From contig JAIPKD010000028.1 of the NCBI GenBank assembly GCA_021733835.1, positions 1-34,157 of the forward strand: a stretch of 34,157 nucleotides of DNA, in the 5' to 3' direction. Numbering within the stretch: the first letter of the stretch is position 1; each line of letters opens with the position of its first letter. The translations under genes and the position numbers were made by a program. The stretch comes from Verrucomicrobiota bacterium (GTDB lineage Bacteria; Verrucomicrobiota; Verrucomicrobiia; Limisphaerales; JAIPKD01). Positions 1 to 8,381 of the stretch are shown piece by piece. The notes beneath the pieces were generated by a model. The model was not told where the DNA came from. It did no database searches and was given only the letters and a program-made list of their open reading frames with translations.

Positions 1-2
1 TG

Positions 3-938
3 GGGAATATCGACCGCGAACGGTTTATCCTGCTCCTGCCGATGTTCCATAGTTTCATGCTTTGCGTGGGCGTACTGCTGCCTTTGCTTTCGGGAGCGAC
101 CGTTCTTTTAATAAGCAGTATCCAGAAACCGCGTTTGATTATTCAGGATATACTTCGTCTGCGCGGGACTATTTTGCCGGCCATACCGCAATTTTTCAGG
201 GCGTTGACCGATCCCTCGGTGCCCGCCGAACTGCCGTTGAGGTTATGCATAAGCGGCGCGGCGCCGCTGCCGGTCGCCGTGCTGGAGATGTTCAAGAAGA
301 AATTTAAATTTCCATTACTCGAGGGCTATGGCTTGAGCGAGGCAAGTCCGGTGGTTTCGTTGAATCCGGTGAAAGGACCGTGGAAGGCGGGATCGATCGG
401 ACTGCCACTGCCGGGTGTCGAGGTCAGGATAACAGACGAGAACGTCGATGATCTGCCGACCGGCGAGGTGGGCGAATTGACTGTCCGAGGCGGCAACGTG
501 ATGAACGGCTATTGGAAGCGCCCCGATGAGGCGGCGAAGGTGTTGAAACGAGGATGGCTGTTTACCGGCGACATGGGCTACAAGGATCGCGACGGGTATA
601 TCTACATAACCGGCCGGCGCAAGGAAATGCTGTTGGTCAACGGTATAAACGTTTATCCGCGCGAAATCGAAGAGGCGCTGAGTGAGTTTCCGGGAATCGT
701 CGAAACCGCCGTGGTTGGAATCAACGATAACCGGCGAGGCGAACAGCCGTTCGCTTTTTATGTGGCGGACGGAGGCACTGATCTGGATGCCTCAACGCTG
801 ATTGAGTTCCTCCGCGGGCGTTTGGCGGATTATAAGGTGCCGCGTAAGTTCAGACGTTTGGATGCGTTACCTAGGAACGAGACGGGTAAGATTCAAAAAG
901 GCCGCCTGAAAGAGATGGCGGGGGCGGCGCTTGATTAA
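3..938 (+). CDS. Long-chain fatty acid--CoA ligase (AMP-binding), 5' truncated
   Basis: Adenylate-forming enzyme that would activate a fatty acid with ATP and transfer it to CoA. The reading frame is open to the left window edge, so the N-terminus, including the P-loop-like A3 motif, lies outside; an internal ATG at 42 is not the true start. Visible motifs in order are GYGLSEASP (A5), WLFTGDMGY (A7), the GRRKEMLLVNG hinge (A8), and PRNETGKIQKGRLKE near the end, which carries the catalytic A10 lysine. The C-terminal domain is complete. Substrate chain length cannot be read from this part. A 104-bp gap separates it from nuoB on the same strand, so the two could be co-transcribed, although a ligase has no known role in complex I. 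Confidence 0.88.
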   Translation, partial: GNIDRERFILLLPMFHSFMLCVGVLLPLLSGATVLLISSIQKPRLIIQDILRLRGTILPAIPQFFRALTDPSVPAELPLRLCISGAAPLPVAVLEMFKKKFKFPLLEGYGLSEASPVVSLNPVKGPWKAGSIGLPLPGVEVRITDENVDDLPTGEVGELTVRGGNVMNGYWKRPDEAAKVLKRGWLFTGDMGYKDRDGYIYITGRRKEMLLVNGINVYPREIEEALSEFPGIVETAVVGINDNRRGEQPFAFYVADGGTDLDASTLIEFLRGRLADYKVPRKFRRLDALPRNETGKIQKGRLKEMAGAALD

Positions 939-1042
939 CCGGCGCCCACGTGGTCGCGCTATTTAAGGAATAACTGTCTTGCCCGGCGGCTCGATGACGG
1001 CTAGGTTAGAGGCGTTCGGGGATTTTGTTAAAGGATGCGATA

Positions 1043-1552
1043 ATGCGCAAGACTGTCGAGAAATTTTGTGATTCAAGGCACGAGGGCGAGGTGATTGTGA
1101 CGCGGTTGGACGCTATGCTGAACTGGTGCAGGAAGAACTCGCTTTGGCCGATGCCGATGGGGCTGGCTTGTTGTGCAATTGAATTGATGGGCTCGGCCGC
1201 AAGCAGGTATGACATCTCCCGTTTCGGCGCGGAAGTTATGCGTTTTTCGCCGCGGCAGTCGGATGTAATGGTAGTGGCGGGGACGGTTACTTACAAGATG
1301 GCGCTGGCGGTGCAACGGATTTACCAGCAGATGGCCGAACCGAAATGGGTTATCGCAATGGGCGCGTGCGCTTCCTCCGGCGGTATGTATAGGAGTTATT
1401 CCGTGTTACAGGGTGTTGATAAGGTGTTGCCGGTGGATGTTTATGTATCGGGTTGCCCGCCCAGGCCGGAGGCGTTGCTCGAGGCGTTGCTGAAGTTGCA
1501 GGATAAGGTTGCCCGCGAGCCCGCGCTGTCGACCTTGAAAAAGAAACAGTAA
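1043..1552 (+). CDS. nuoB: NADH-quinone oxidoreductase subunit B (NuoB)
   Basis: Complex I subunit that holds cluster N2, the last Fe-S centre before quinone. The N2 ligands are present: the tandem C43-C44 in the GLACCAIE motif, C109 in GACASSGG and C138 in GCPPRPEA. At 169 residues the length is normal. I chose the ATG at 1043 over an in-frame TTG at 1025 because AAGGA lies about 7 bases before the ATG. It is the first complex I gene in the window. The usual upstream partner nuoA is absent: the preceding gene is a fatty acyl-CoA ligase and the 104-bp gap holds no suitable reading frame. Confidence 0.96.
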   Translation: MRKTVEKFCDSRHEGEVIVTRLDAMLNWCRKNSLWPMPMGLACCAIELMGSAASRYDISRFGAEVMRFSPRQSDVMVVAGTVTYKMALAVQRIYQQMAEPKWVIAMGACASSGGMYRSYSVLQGVDKVLPVDVYVSGCPPRPEALLEALLKLQDKVAREPALSTLKKKQ

Positions 1553-1589
1553 TCCCGCGCCCCGATGAAACCGTGGGGAGGGAAACTTT

Positions 1590-2168
1590 ATGTCGGTATT
1601 GGAGCATGTCAATAGATTGAAGGAACGGTTCGGTGAATTGATCGCCGATTATGCCGAGTTCCGCAGCGAGTTTGGTGTGCGTATCGCCGATTCGGCGCGT
1701 ATACGACAGGTATGCGCTTTTACAAAGGACGAACTCGGATACGATCTGCTCTTGGATATTTGCAGTATTGATAATATGGGGGAGACGCCGAGGTTCGAGG
1801 TCGTATATCATCTCTTCAGTATGCGGCATAATTCTATGTTGCGGATAAAGACATGCATAAACGAGGAGAATCCCGAGCTGCCGTCCGTCACACGAATATG
1901 GAGGGCGGCGGATTGGCATGAGCGCGAGGTTTATGACATGATGGGTATCAGGTTTTCCGGGCATCCGGACTTGCGTCGCATCCTGATGTGGGAGGGGTAT
2001 CCGTACTTTCCGTTGCGCAAGGATTTTCCCCTATCCGGAAAGCCGGTAGAAACGCCGGGAACCGCCTTTGCTGAAACGGCGCCGATGGAGGGTGGCCCGT
2101 TCGTGAGCAACGCCGCCGGCGCGAATGCAGTCGAACGCGAGCCGCGCGCCCGGGATGCCGAAGAGTGA
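1590..2168 (+). CDS. nuoC: NADH-quinone oxidoreductase subunit C (NuoC)
   Basis: Peripheral-arm subunit (30-kDa family) that packs against NuoB and NuoD. The family signature is clear near the middle of the protein: EREVYDMMGIRFSGHPDLRR followed by the LRKDFPLSG segment. The last 35 residues or so after it are Ala/Gly/Glu-rich and look like a flexible tail. GGAGGG lies about 10 bases before the ATG. NuoC is separate from NuoD here, not fused as in E. coli. It follows nuoB by 37 bp. Confidence 0.95.
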   Translation: MSVLEHVNRLKERFGELIADYAEFRSEFGVRIADSARIRQVCAFTKDELGYDLLLDICSIDNMGETPRFEVVYHLFSMRHNSMLRIKTCINEENPELPSVTRIWRAADWHEREVYDMMGIRFSGHPDLRRILMWEGYPYFPLRKDFPLSGKPVETPGTAFAETAPMEGGPFVSNAAGANAVEREPRARDAEE

Positions 2169-2234
2169 TGCGCGAATATGTGATGTTGGAATTGCGTGTG
2201 AACCGGAATGTATGAGTAAACCTACGCAGACAAA

Positions 2235-3515
2235 GTGAGCGACCAGAATAACGACAGAAAAAGAGCGCGCACGGAGTCCCCGCCGGATTCCGGACGTTCA
2301 AGCGCCGCGGATGCGTTCGGTTTGCAAAGGAGCGAGCGCGGCCCCGGCGAAACGATGGTCATGAATATGGGGCCGTCGCACCCGGCTACACACGGTGTGC
2401 TGCGCCTCATCCTCGAACTGGACGGCGAAATCATCATAAACGCCGTGCCGGACATCGGATACCTGCATCGCGGTGATGAGAAGATCGCCGAAAACATGAC
2501 ATATACGCAGTTCATTCCGTACACCGACAGGTTGGACTACCTTGCGCCGTTGGCGAATAACGTGGCGTATGCCTTGGCGGTCGAAAGGCTGATGGGGATC
2601 GAAAATAAGCTAACACCGCGTTGCCGCTATATCCGGGTCATATGCTGTGAATTGGCCAGGATTTCATCGCACCTGCTCGGTTTAGGAAGTTATTCGCTGG
2701 ATATGGGGGCGATGACCGTATTCCTGTACACGTTCACCGAGCGCGAGAAGATTTATAATCTTGCCGAGGCGCTTACCGGTGCGCGGTTCACTACTTCGTA
2801 TACACGGATCGGCGGCCTGGCCCGGGGCCTGCCGGAAGGTTGGACAAACGCGCTCGCCAAGTTCCTCAATGAAGTCGAGGTTACTATCGATGACATAGAT
2901 AAATTGCTCACGCGGAACAGGATTTTCGTGGATCGCACCAGGGACGTGGGTGTAATCAGCGCAGCCGATGCGATAGATTTCGGACTCACAGGCGCGAACC
3001 TGCGCGCCAGCGGCGTTGAGTTTGACCTGCGCAAGGCGCGGCCGTATCTGGTTTATCCCGAGCTCGAATTCGATGTCCCGGTCGGAAGCACGGGCGATTC
3101 CTACGACCGTTACCTGGTCAGGATAGAGGAGATGCGTCAGAGTGTTCGGATATTACGGCAATGCCTGAAAAAACTACCGGGCGGCGGACTGAATATCGAC
3201 GACGGGAAAACGGTATTGCCGCCCAAGCGCAAGGTGCAGACCGACATGGAGGAACTGATCCATCAATTTATTCTGGTGACACAGGGGATAAATGTACCAC
3301 CCGGCGAGGTCTATTTCGGGGCAGAGAATCCGAAGGGCGAGCTCGGTTTCTACATCAACAGTAAAGGCGGCGGCGTGCCGCACCGTTTGAAGATCAGGTC
3401 GCCGTCATTTGTCAGTATAAGCGTCCTGCCGTACCTGCTTAAGGGACGGTTGATAAGCGATGCGATACCGATTATAGGATCGCTGGACTTTGTAATGGGG
3501 GAGTGCGACAGATGA
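2235..3515 (+). CDS. nuoD: NADH-quinone oxidoreductase subunit D (NuoD)
   Basis: 49-kDa-family subunit that forms the quinone pocket with NuoB. Recognisable blocks are MNMGPSHPATHG, GYLHRGDEKIAE, the GELGFYINSKGG segment and the conserved ending GSLDFVMGECDR. A charged, Ser/Arg/Glu-rich extension of about 37 residues precedes the first conserved block. The start is a GTG with little Shine-Dalgarno support. It overlaps the stop of a nine-codon ATG frame (2212-2238) as GTGA, so coupling to that minicistron is possible. The end overlaps nuoE as ATGA. Confidence 0.95.
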   Translation: MSDQNNDRKRARTESPPDSGRSSAADAFGLQRSERGPGETMVMNMGPSHPATHGVLRLILELDGEIIINAVPDIGYLHRGDEKIAENMTYTQFIPYTDRLDYLAPLANNVAYALAVERLMGIENKLTPRCRYIRVICCELARISSHLLGLGSYSLDMGAMTVFLYTFTEREKIYNLAEALTGARFTTSYTRIGGLARGLPEGWTNALAKFLNEVEVTIDDIDKLLTRNRIFVDRTRDVGVISAADAIDFGLTGANLRASGVEFDLRKARPYLVYPELEFDVPVGSTGDSYDRYLVRIEEMRQSVRILRQCLKKLPGGGLNIDDGKTVLPPKRKVQTDMEELIHQFILVTQGINVPPGEVYFGAENPKGELGFYINSKGGGVPHRLKIRSPSFVSISVLPYLLKGRLISDAIPIIGSLDFVMGECDR

Positions 3516-4045
3516 GCCATCGGAAATATTTCAAGCCGGCACCGGAATTGGAGTCCGAGGTAGACGCCTTGGTTGCGCGGTACCCCTCACCGCGTAGCGC
3601 CGTGGTCATGGTGATGCACACGGTGCAGGAGTATTTTGGTTGCATACCGGCGGATGCGCTCGAATGGATCGCGCGTAAATTGGACATCGAACCGATTAAT
3701 GTATATGAACTGGTTACGTTTTATCCGATGTTTCACCAAGCGCCGGTGGGGAAGTTTCACATCAAGGTTTGTCGTACCCTGAGTTGTGCGTTACGTGGGT
3801 CATGGAGACTGCATGAGTTTTTATGTGACCGGCTGGGATTGGACAGCGGTGTGGACGGGCCGCAAACCACGCCCGATGGTATGTTTACAGTCGAATTCGT
3901 CGAATGCCTCGCCAGCTGCGGCACGGCGCCCGCTATGATGTGTAACGACGAGCTTTACGAAGAGATGGATCGCGAAAAGACAAGTGAGCTCATCGAACAG
4001 TGCAAAAAAAAATGGCTGCCGAACATGGATTCGAACCATGACTAA
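3512..4045 (+). CDS. nuoE: NADH-quinone oxidoreductase subunit E (NuoE)
   Basis: 24-kDa subunit carrying the [2Fe-2S] cluster N1a next to the FMN site of NuoF. All four ligands are visible: C87 and C92 (CRTLSC) and C132 and C136 (CLASC). The ATG at 3512 overlaps the nuoD stop as ATGA and has a purine-rich GGGGGAG stretch upstream, so it is preferred over the GTG at 3503. The odd part is the C-terminus: residues 165-167 are three lysines read from a 9-A run, and residues 168-177 (WLPNMDSNHD) plus the stop are read from the complement of a tRNA-Gln on the other strand. The conserved domain ends before this, so the tail is probably dispensable. Confidence 0.94.
   Translation: MSHRKYFKPAPELESEVDALVARYPSPRSAVVMVMHTVQEYFGCIPADALEWIARKLDIEPINVYELVTFYPMFHQAPVGKFHIKVCRTLSCALRGSWRLHEFLCDRLGLDSGVDGPQTTPDGMFTVEFVECLASCGTAPAMMCNDELYEEMDREKTSELIEQCKKKWLPNMDSNHD
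4004..4012 (-). terminator. T-run immediately after tRNA-Gln, probable transcription end
   Basis: Nine consecutive T residues on the minus strand directly follow the encoded CCA of the tRNA. The tRNA acceptor/T-arm stack could act as the upstream helix of an intrinsic-type terminator. On the plus strand the same bases encode three lysines near the end of NuoE. The call is inferred from position and sequence only. Confidence 0.5.
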
Positions 4046-4086
4046 CAGATTCAGAGTCTGCTGTGCTACCATTACACCATTCGGCA
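4013..4086 (-). tRNA. tRNA-Gln (anticodon CUG), CCA encoded
   Basis: On the minus strand this folds as a complete cloverleaf. The acceptor stem TGCCGAA/TTCGGCA has seven perfect pairs, starting with the U1-A72 pair typical of bacterial tRNA-Gln. The D arm is GTGT/GCAC with loop AATGGTA. The anticodon stem is GCAGA/TCTGT with loop CTCTGAA, giving anticodon CUG. The variable loop has 4 bases, and the T arm is CATGG/CCATG with loop TTCGAAT. The discriminator is G73, the usual glutamine identity base, and CCA is encoded at 4013-4015. It lies antisense to the nuo operon, overlaps the last ten codons of nuoE, and is followed on its own strand by nine T residues. Confidence 0.95.
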
Positions 4087-4099
4087 ACCCACAGCAGAC

Positions 4100-4127
4100 A
4101 CTTTAGGGAATATACGTAAACAGTCAA
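4100..4127 (-). promoter_or_regulatory. Putative sigma70-type promoter of the tRNA-Gln gene
   Basis: Read on the minus strand, TTGACT (4127-4122) is followed after 16 bases by TAAAGT (4105-4100). Each matches five or four of the six consensus bases. A start site 6-7 bases later would fall near 4093, leaving a leader of about 7 bases before the mature tRNA 5' end at 4086. The elements sit inside the nuoE-nuoF gap. Confidence 0.5.
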
Positions 4128-4143
4128 GAATGGAAGCGAGATA

Positions 4144-5547
4144 ATGGCGACTGAGCATAGGCTCATACTAAAAAATATCGATCGGCAAGGCTACGATACC
4201 GGCATCGAATGCTACTTGAAGCATGGCGGGTATAACACCCTGAAGGCCGTGTTGTCGACGCCCGAGCGTAAGATGCCCGATGGCCGGACAGTCGATACGC
4301 CCGCGTGGCTCAGGAACGAGGTGCTTGTATCCGGTCTGCGCGGACGCGGCGGGGCCGGTTTCCCTTGCGGCAGGAAATGGGCGTTTATCAATCATGGCTC
4401 GGGCAAGCCGGTTTATCTAATCTGTAACGCCGACGAATCCGAGCCGGGCACGTTCAAGGACAAGCAGATAATTTACAAAGACCCGCACCAGCTCCTTGAA
4501 GGGATGATCCTATCGTGCTACGCCAACCACGTACACTTGGCGTACATATACATTCGCGGCGAGTTTTATGAGGGCGCACGAATACTCAAGCGCGCATTGG
4601 CCGAGGCGCGTTCGAAAAACTTACTGGGCGAGGATATCCTCGGTTCCGGGTATGACCTCGAGATATATGTTCATCGCGGCGCGGGCGCATACATTTGCGG
4701 GGAGGAGACCGGTCTGATCGAGTCGCTTGAGGGACGCCGTCCGTACCCGCGGATCAAGCCGCCGTATTTTCCGGCGGCTTTCGGGCTCTACATGTCTCCT
4801 ACGATAGTCAATAATGTTGAGACACTGTGTGCGGTCAGGCATGTAATCGAGATGGGCGGATCAAGATATGGCGAGCTGGGTGTGCGTTCAGACCCCGGCA
4901 CAAGGATTCTCAGCGTCAGCGGGCACGTACGAAAACCGGGGTACTATGAGATCGAAATAGGTAAAGTTACCTTTGGTGAATTGATATACGACCTGGCCGG
5001 GGGGCTGGCTGAGGGACGGAAGCTTAAGGCCGTTATTCCGGGCGGTACTTCGGCCAAGGTTCTGCGGGCCGATGAGAGGTTTAAGCTACGGTCAAGCGGC
5101 GGGAATGGGGAATCTGCCGAAACAGAGATTGGATTGTTGGAATTGCCGTTTGACTCGGACTCCGTGGCCGCGGCGGGGAGCATGTGCGGTTCGGGCGGCG
5201 TGATTGTCCTGGATGATTCGGCGGACATGATAGATGTGTTGAGAAACATAAGCGGTTTTTACGCGCACGAGAGTTGCGGCCAATGCACGCCATGTCGCGA
5301 AGGCTCGCTGTGGATGTCGAAGGCCTTGAACCGTATTGCCTGCGGCGGCGCACGGTATCTTGATGCGGAGTATCTGCTGAGTATTTCAGATGGAATAGCC
5401 GGCGGCAAAACGGTCTGCGCCTTCGGTGAGGCCTGCGCGTGGCCGGTAATGAGTTTTGTTGAGAAGTTCAGGGGCGAATTCGAGGCGAGGGCTGCCGCGG
5501 ACGAATCACGCAGCGAAGAGGAGAACGCTGATATGATCGTCGCATAA
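4144..5547 (+). CDS. nuoF: NADH-quinone oxidoreductase subunit F (NuoF)
   Basis: 51-kDa subunit that binds NADH and FMN and carries the [4Fe-4S] cluster N3; it is the electron entry point of complex I. Visible motifs are the glycine-rich GLRGRGGAGFPCGRKW, the FMN-contacting ICNADESEPGTFKD, and GAGAYICGEETGLIESLEG. The N3 ligands C378, C381, C384 (SCGQCTPCREG) and C425 keep the family spacing C-x2-C-x2-C-x40-C. At 467 residues it is slightly long, with a charged C-terminal tail. The 98-bp gap after nuoE holds the 5' half of an antisense tRNA and its likely promoter, a break in an otherwise tight operon. Confidence 0.96.
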   Translation: MATEHRLILKNIDRQGYDTGIECYLKHGGYNTLKAVLSTPERKMPDGRTVDTPAWLRNEVLVSGLRGRGGAGFPCGRKWAFINHGSGKPVYLICNADESEPGTFKDKQIIYKDPHQLLEGMILSCYANHVHLAYIYIRGEFYEGARILKRALAEARSKNLLGEDILGSGYDLEIYVHRGAGAYICGEETGLIESLEGRRPYPRIKPPYFPAAFGLYMSPTIVNNVETLCAVRHVIEMGGSRYGELGVRSDPGTRILSVSGHVRKPGYYEIEIGKVTFGELIYDLAGGLAEGRKLKAVIPGGTSAKVLRADERFKLRSSGGNGESAETEIGLLELPFDSDSVAAAGSMCGSGGVIVLDDSADMIDVLRNISGFYAHESCGQCTPCREGSLWMSKALNRIACGGARYLDAEYLLSISDGIAGGKTVCAFGEACAWPVMSFVEKFRGEFEARAAADESRSEEENADMIVA

Positions 5548-5576
5548 CGGCGGTTACGAATAAACTGCAGGAAAAA

Positions 5577-7271
5577 GTGAGCGAGGAAGAGAAAAGGATA
5601 CGAGTAGTAATCGACGGAAACGCCGTGGAAGTACCGGCGACCAGCCGGGATCCGGTCACGGGCAAACCGGTGCCTACTACCATGATTCAGGCCTGTAAAG
5701 CCGCGGGGGTGAAGGTTCCGCATTACTGCTATCATCGCGACCTCCCGGTTGCGGGCAATTGCAGGATGTGCCTGGTCGAATTCGGCACGCCGGCACTGGG
5801 GCCGGATAGAAAGCCGATAATCGAAACCGACGGCACGCCGAGGATAAATAGATCGCCGCGGCCGGTCATCGCCTGCGCCACCCCGGTTTCGCCGGGGATG
5901 GAAATCTACACGGACACGCCGAAGGTCAGAAAAATGCGCAGGGAGGTACTGGAGTTTCTCTTGATCAATCATCCTCTGGATTGTCCGATATGCGACCAGG
6001 CGGGCGAGTGCAAGCTCCAGGAGTATTCCGTCGAATACGGCGACGCCAACAGTCGTTTTGTCGAAAACAAGGAGCATAAGCCCAAGCAGGTAGAACTGGG
6101 GCCGCGGATAATATTGGACGACGAACGGTGTATCCTCTGTACCCGGTGCATAAGATTCACGCGGGATATAGTCGGTGACGACGCATTGGGCATAATAAAT
6201 CGCGGCGGACGAAGCACCCTTACGAATTATCCCGGGCGTCCGTTCGACAACAATTACACGCTTAATACCGTCGATATCTGCCCCGTCGGCGCGCACACAT
6301 CGAAGGATTTCCGCTCCCGCATGCGCGTATGGTTTTTAAAAGAGACGCCGAGTATCTGCGCCGGTTGCGGAACCGGCTGCAACATGATAATCGGTTCGAG
6401 GGAGAACAAGATATACAGGTTTACGCCCAGGCGGAACGATGCCGTTAATAAAAGCTGGATGTGCGATTACGGGCGTTTGAACTTCAAGTGGATCGAGAGC
6501 AAGGAACGATTGAACCGGGTGGTTGTCCGTGACGGCCGGGGTAGGGAAGAAATCTCGGATTGGGCATCCGCCCTCGGCTCGTTGGTCGCACGACTCAAAA
6601 CCTTGCCGCACGGCGTCAGCGGTGTGATCGGTTCGGCCGGGTTGTCCGTGGAAGAGTTGTTCCTATTGAAGATGCTCTCAAATTGGCTGGGCGGCGTCAC
6701 CGACTCCGTGCCTAATATCGGCGAAGAAGATAATCTGCTCGTGTCCGCCGACAAGAATCCGAATAGTAAAGGCGCCGAACTCACCGGTGTCGCCGCCAAG
6801 CCGATGGGGTCGGAGATAAAGCACATGGCCGGGCGTATCAAGGATGGAACACTCAAGGCGTTGTTCGTTTTCGGCGAGGATGTGACCGAACACGGGATTG
6901 TACCCGAGCTGCTGGACAAGCTGGAACTGCTGGTGGTCGCCGATGTATTGCCGAATTCGACCTCGAACGCCGCGCATTACCTGTTTCCCGGCGCGGCGTA
7001 TGTCGAGAAGAAGGGCACGTTCTTGAATGTCCGGGGGCGCGCCCAAAGGTTTTTCAAGGCCGTCGAACCGCCTGGGAGCGCGCACGCCGAATTCGAATTA
7101 CTTGTCGAACTGCTCCGGCTCCTGCGCATCACTGTTGATAACAACACCGTCGAAGGTGTGTTCGAAAGGTTTATTTCAGAGCTCGATGAATCCTCGGACC
7201 TGACATGGGACGGTTTGGGTGATGACGGAGTGGATATGACGGGCCGGACGGATGCCGGCGGAAGTGGTTGA
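5577..7271 (+). CDS. nuoG: NADH-quinone oxidoreductase subunit G (NuoG), short form
   Basis: 75-kDa subunit that relays electrons through several Fe-S clusters. N1b ligands are C51, C62, C65 and C100; N5 ligands are H132, C136, C139 and C145 (HPLDCPICDQAGEC); N4 ligands are C185, C188, C191 and C235. A further set C261-x2-C264-x3-C268-x27-C296 matches the optional N7 site. The spacer between C65 and C100 is 34 residues, versus about 13 in the mitochondrial protein. At 564 residues the molybdopterin-like C-terminal region is reduced, as in other short NuoG proteins. The start is GTG with AGGA about 6 bases upstream. The domain makeup excludes a formate dehydrogenase. Confidence 0.95.
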   Translation: MSEEEKRIRVVIDGNAVEVPATSRDPVTGKPVPTTMIQACKAAGVKVPHYCYHRDLPVAGNCRMCLVEFGTPALGPDRKPIIETDGTPRINRSPRPVIACATPVSPGMEIYTDTPKVRKMRREVLEFLLINHPLDCPICDQAGECKLQEYSVEYGDANSRFVENKEHKPKQVELGPRIILDDERCILCTRCIRFTRDIVGDDALGIINRGGRSTLTNYPGRPFDNNYTLNTVDICPVGAHTSKDFRSRMRVWFLKETPSICAGCGTGCNMIIGSRENKIYRFTPRRNDAVNKSWMCDYGRLNFKWIESKERLNRVVVRDGRGREEISDWASALGSLVARLKTLPHGVSGVIGSAGLSVEELFLLKMLSNWLGGVTDSVPNIGEEDNLLVSADKNPNSKGAELTGVAAKPMGSEIKHMAGRIKDGTLKALFVFGEDVTEHGIVPELLDKLELLVVADVLPNSTSNAAHYLFPGAAYVEKKGTFLNVRGRAQRFFKAVEPPGSAHAEFELLVELLRLLRITVDNNTVEGVFERFISELDESSDLTWDGLGDDGVDMTGRTDAGGSG

Positions 7272-7296
7272 TGTTGTTGATCGCGGGAATTCGAAA

Positions 7297-8325
7297 ATGA
7301 GTGAGGAACTGAAATTTATAGTATTCAGTCTGATGAAGGTCGGCGCGGTAGCCGGCGTTATGATGGGCATGATAGCGTACGTGGTACTTGCCGAGCGCCG
7401 TGTCTCGGCTTTTATCCAAGGCCGGCTCGGGCCGAATCGCGTCGGGCCGCTCGGCGTACTCCAGCCGCTGGCGGACGCCGTGAAGGCGTTTTTCAAAGAA
7501 GACTTCGTCCCCGCCTATACACGCAAGGTCTATTTTTGGATCGCGCCCGCGCTGGCGATGCTGCCGCCGTTGATGGCGGTGGCGGTCATTCCCTTCGGCT
7601 CAAGGCTGGGTGGACAAAAGATGGTGGTCGCCGATCTGAATGTAGGAATACTGTATACGTTCAGTGTCGTTTCGCTCGCTGTTTACAGCATTATCCTGGC
7701 CGGGTACGGATCGAATTCGAAGTATCCGTTCCTCGGCAGTGTTCGCGGCTCGGCGCAGGTGATTTCGTATGAGATCGCCATGGCGCTTTCGGTGATTCCC
7801 GTGTTTATGTACACGGGCGATTTGAATCTGAGCGCTGTGATCGGGCATCAGACCGGAGGCATATGGAATTGGTTCGTGTTTAAGGCGCCGATATCGTTCA
7901 TCATATTCTTGGTCGCTTCATTTGCCGAGGCGAACAGGCATCCATTTGATTTTCCCGAGACAGAGAATGAATTGGTGGCCGGACATAATACCGAGTACAG
8001 TTCGATCAAGTTCGCCATGTTCTTCATGGGCGAATATGGGAATATGATAGCCGGCGCGGCGATAATGGCGACGTTGTTCTTCGGCGGATGGACGTTGCCG
8101 GTTTTCGGGCTTGACAAACCGGCTGAGACATTGTTTGTCGGTATATTGCATATACTGATATTCCTGGCGAAGGTGGTGGTATTCGTCGTGCTCGCTATCT
8201 GGGTGCGCTGGATGTGGCCGCGGTTCAGGTTTGATCAATTGATGGACTTAGGTTGGCGGCGCTTGATACCGCTTGCGCTTGCCAATATCCTGGGCACGGC
8301 GCTGCTGCTTTGGGCGTTGAATTAG
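7297..8325 (+). CDS. nuoH: NADH-quinone oxidoreductase subunit H (NuoH)
   Basis: Membrane subunit (ND1 family) that joins the peripheral and membrane arms and forms part of the quinone channel. Conserved segments are GRLGPNRVGPLGVLQPLADA and EANRHPFDFPETENELVAG, in a protein with about eight hydrophobic segments. I prefer the ATG at 7297 (342 residues, GGGA about 9 bases upstream) to an in-frame ATG at 7252. The earlier start would overlap nuoG by 20 bp and add 15 polar residues not usual in the family. Confidence 0.95.
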   Translation: MSEELKFIVFSLMKVGAVAGVMMGMIAYVVLAERRVSAFIQGRLGPNRVGPLGVLQPLADAVKAFFKEDFVPAYTRKVYFWIAPALAMLPPLMAVAVIPFGSRLGGQKMVVADLNVGILYTFSVVSLAVYSIILAGYGSNSKYPFLGSVRGSAQVISYEIAMALSVIPVFMYTGDLNLSAVIGHQTGGIWNWFVFKAPISFIIFLVASFAEANRHPFDFPETENELVAGHNTEYSSIKFAMFFMGEYGNMIAGAAIMATLFFGGWTLPVFGLDKPAETLFVGILHILIFLAKVVVFVVLAIWVRWMWPRFRFDQLMDLGWRRLIPLALANILGTALLLWALN

Positions 8326-8381
8326 ATTGCGGCGTATGACGGTTAAGGTATGGAAGCGGTCGGATAACGGACATCGAGAAA

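Noticed and set aside
4016-4045. The NuoE tail WLPNMDSNHD as a genuine conserved protein segment
   Set aside because: It is the translation of a tRNA complement, a common false-tail sequence; the conserved NuoE domain with all four cysteines ends before it.
4013-4086. The tRNA as an integration site for a mobile element
   Set aside because: No integrase, no direct duplication of the tRNA 3' end, and operon genes continue on both sides.
5259-6296. Long minus-strand reading frame of 345 codons across nuoF and nuoG
   Set aside because: It is antisense to two certain genes, and its product is rich in Arg and Tyr without any domain pattern.
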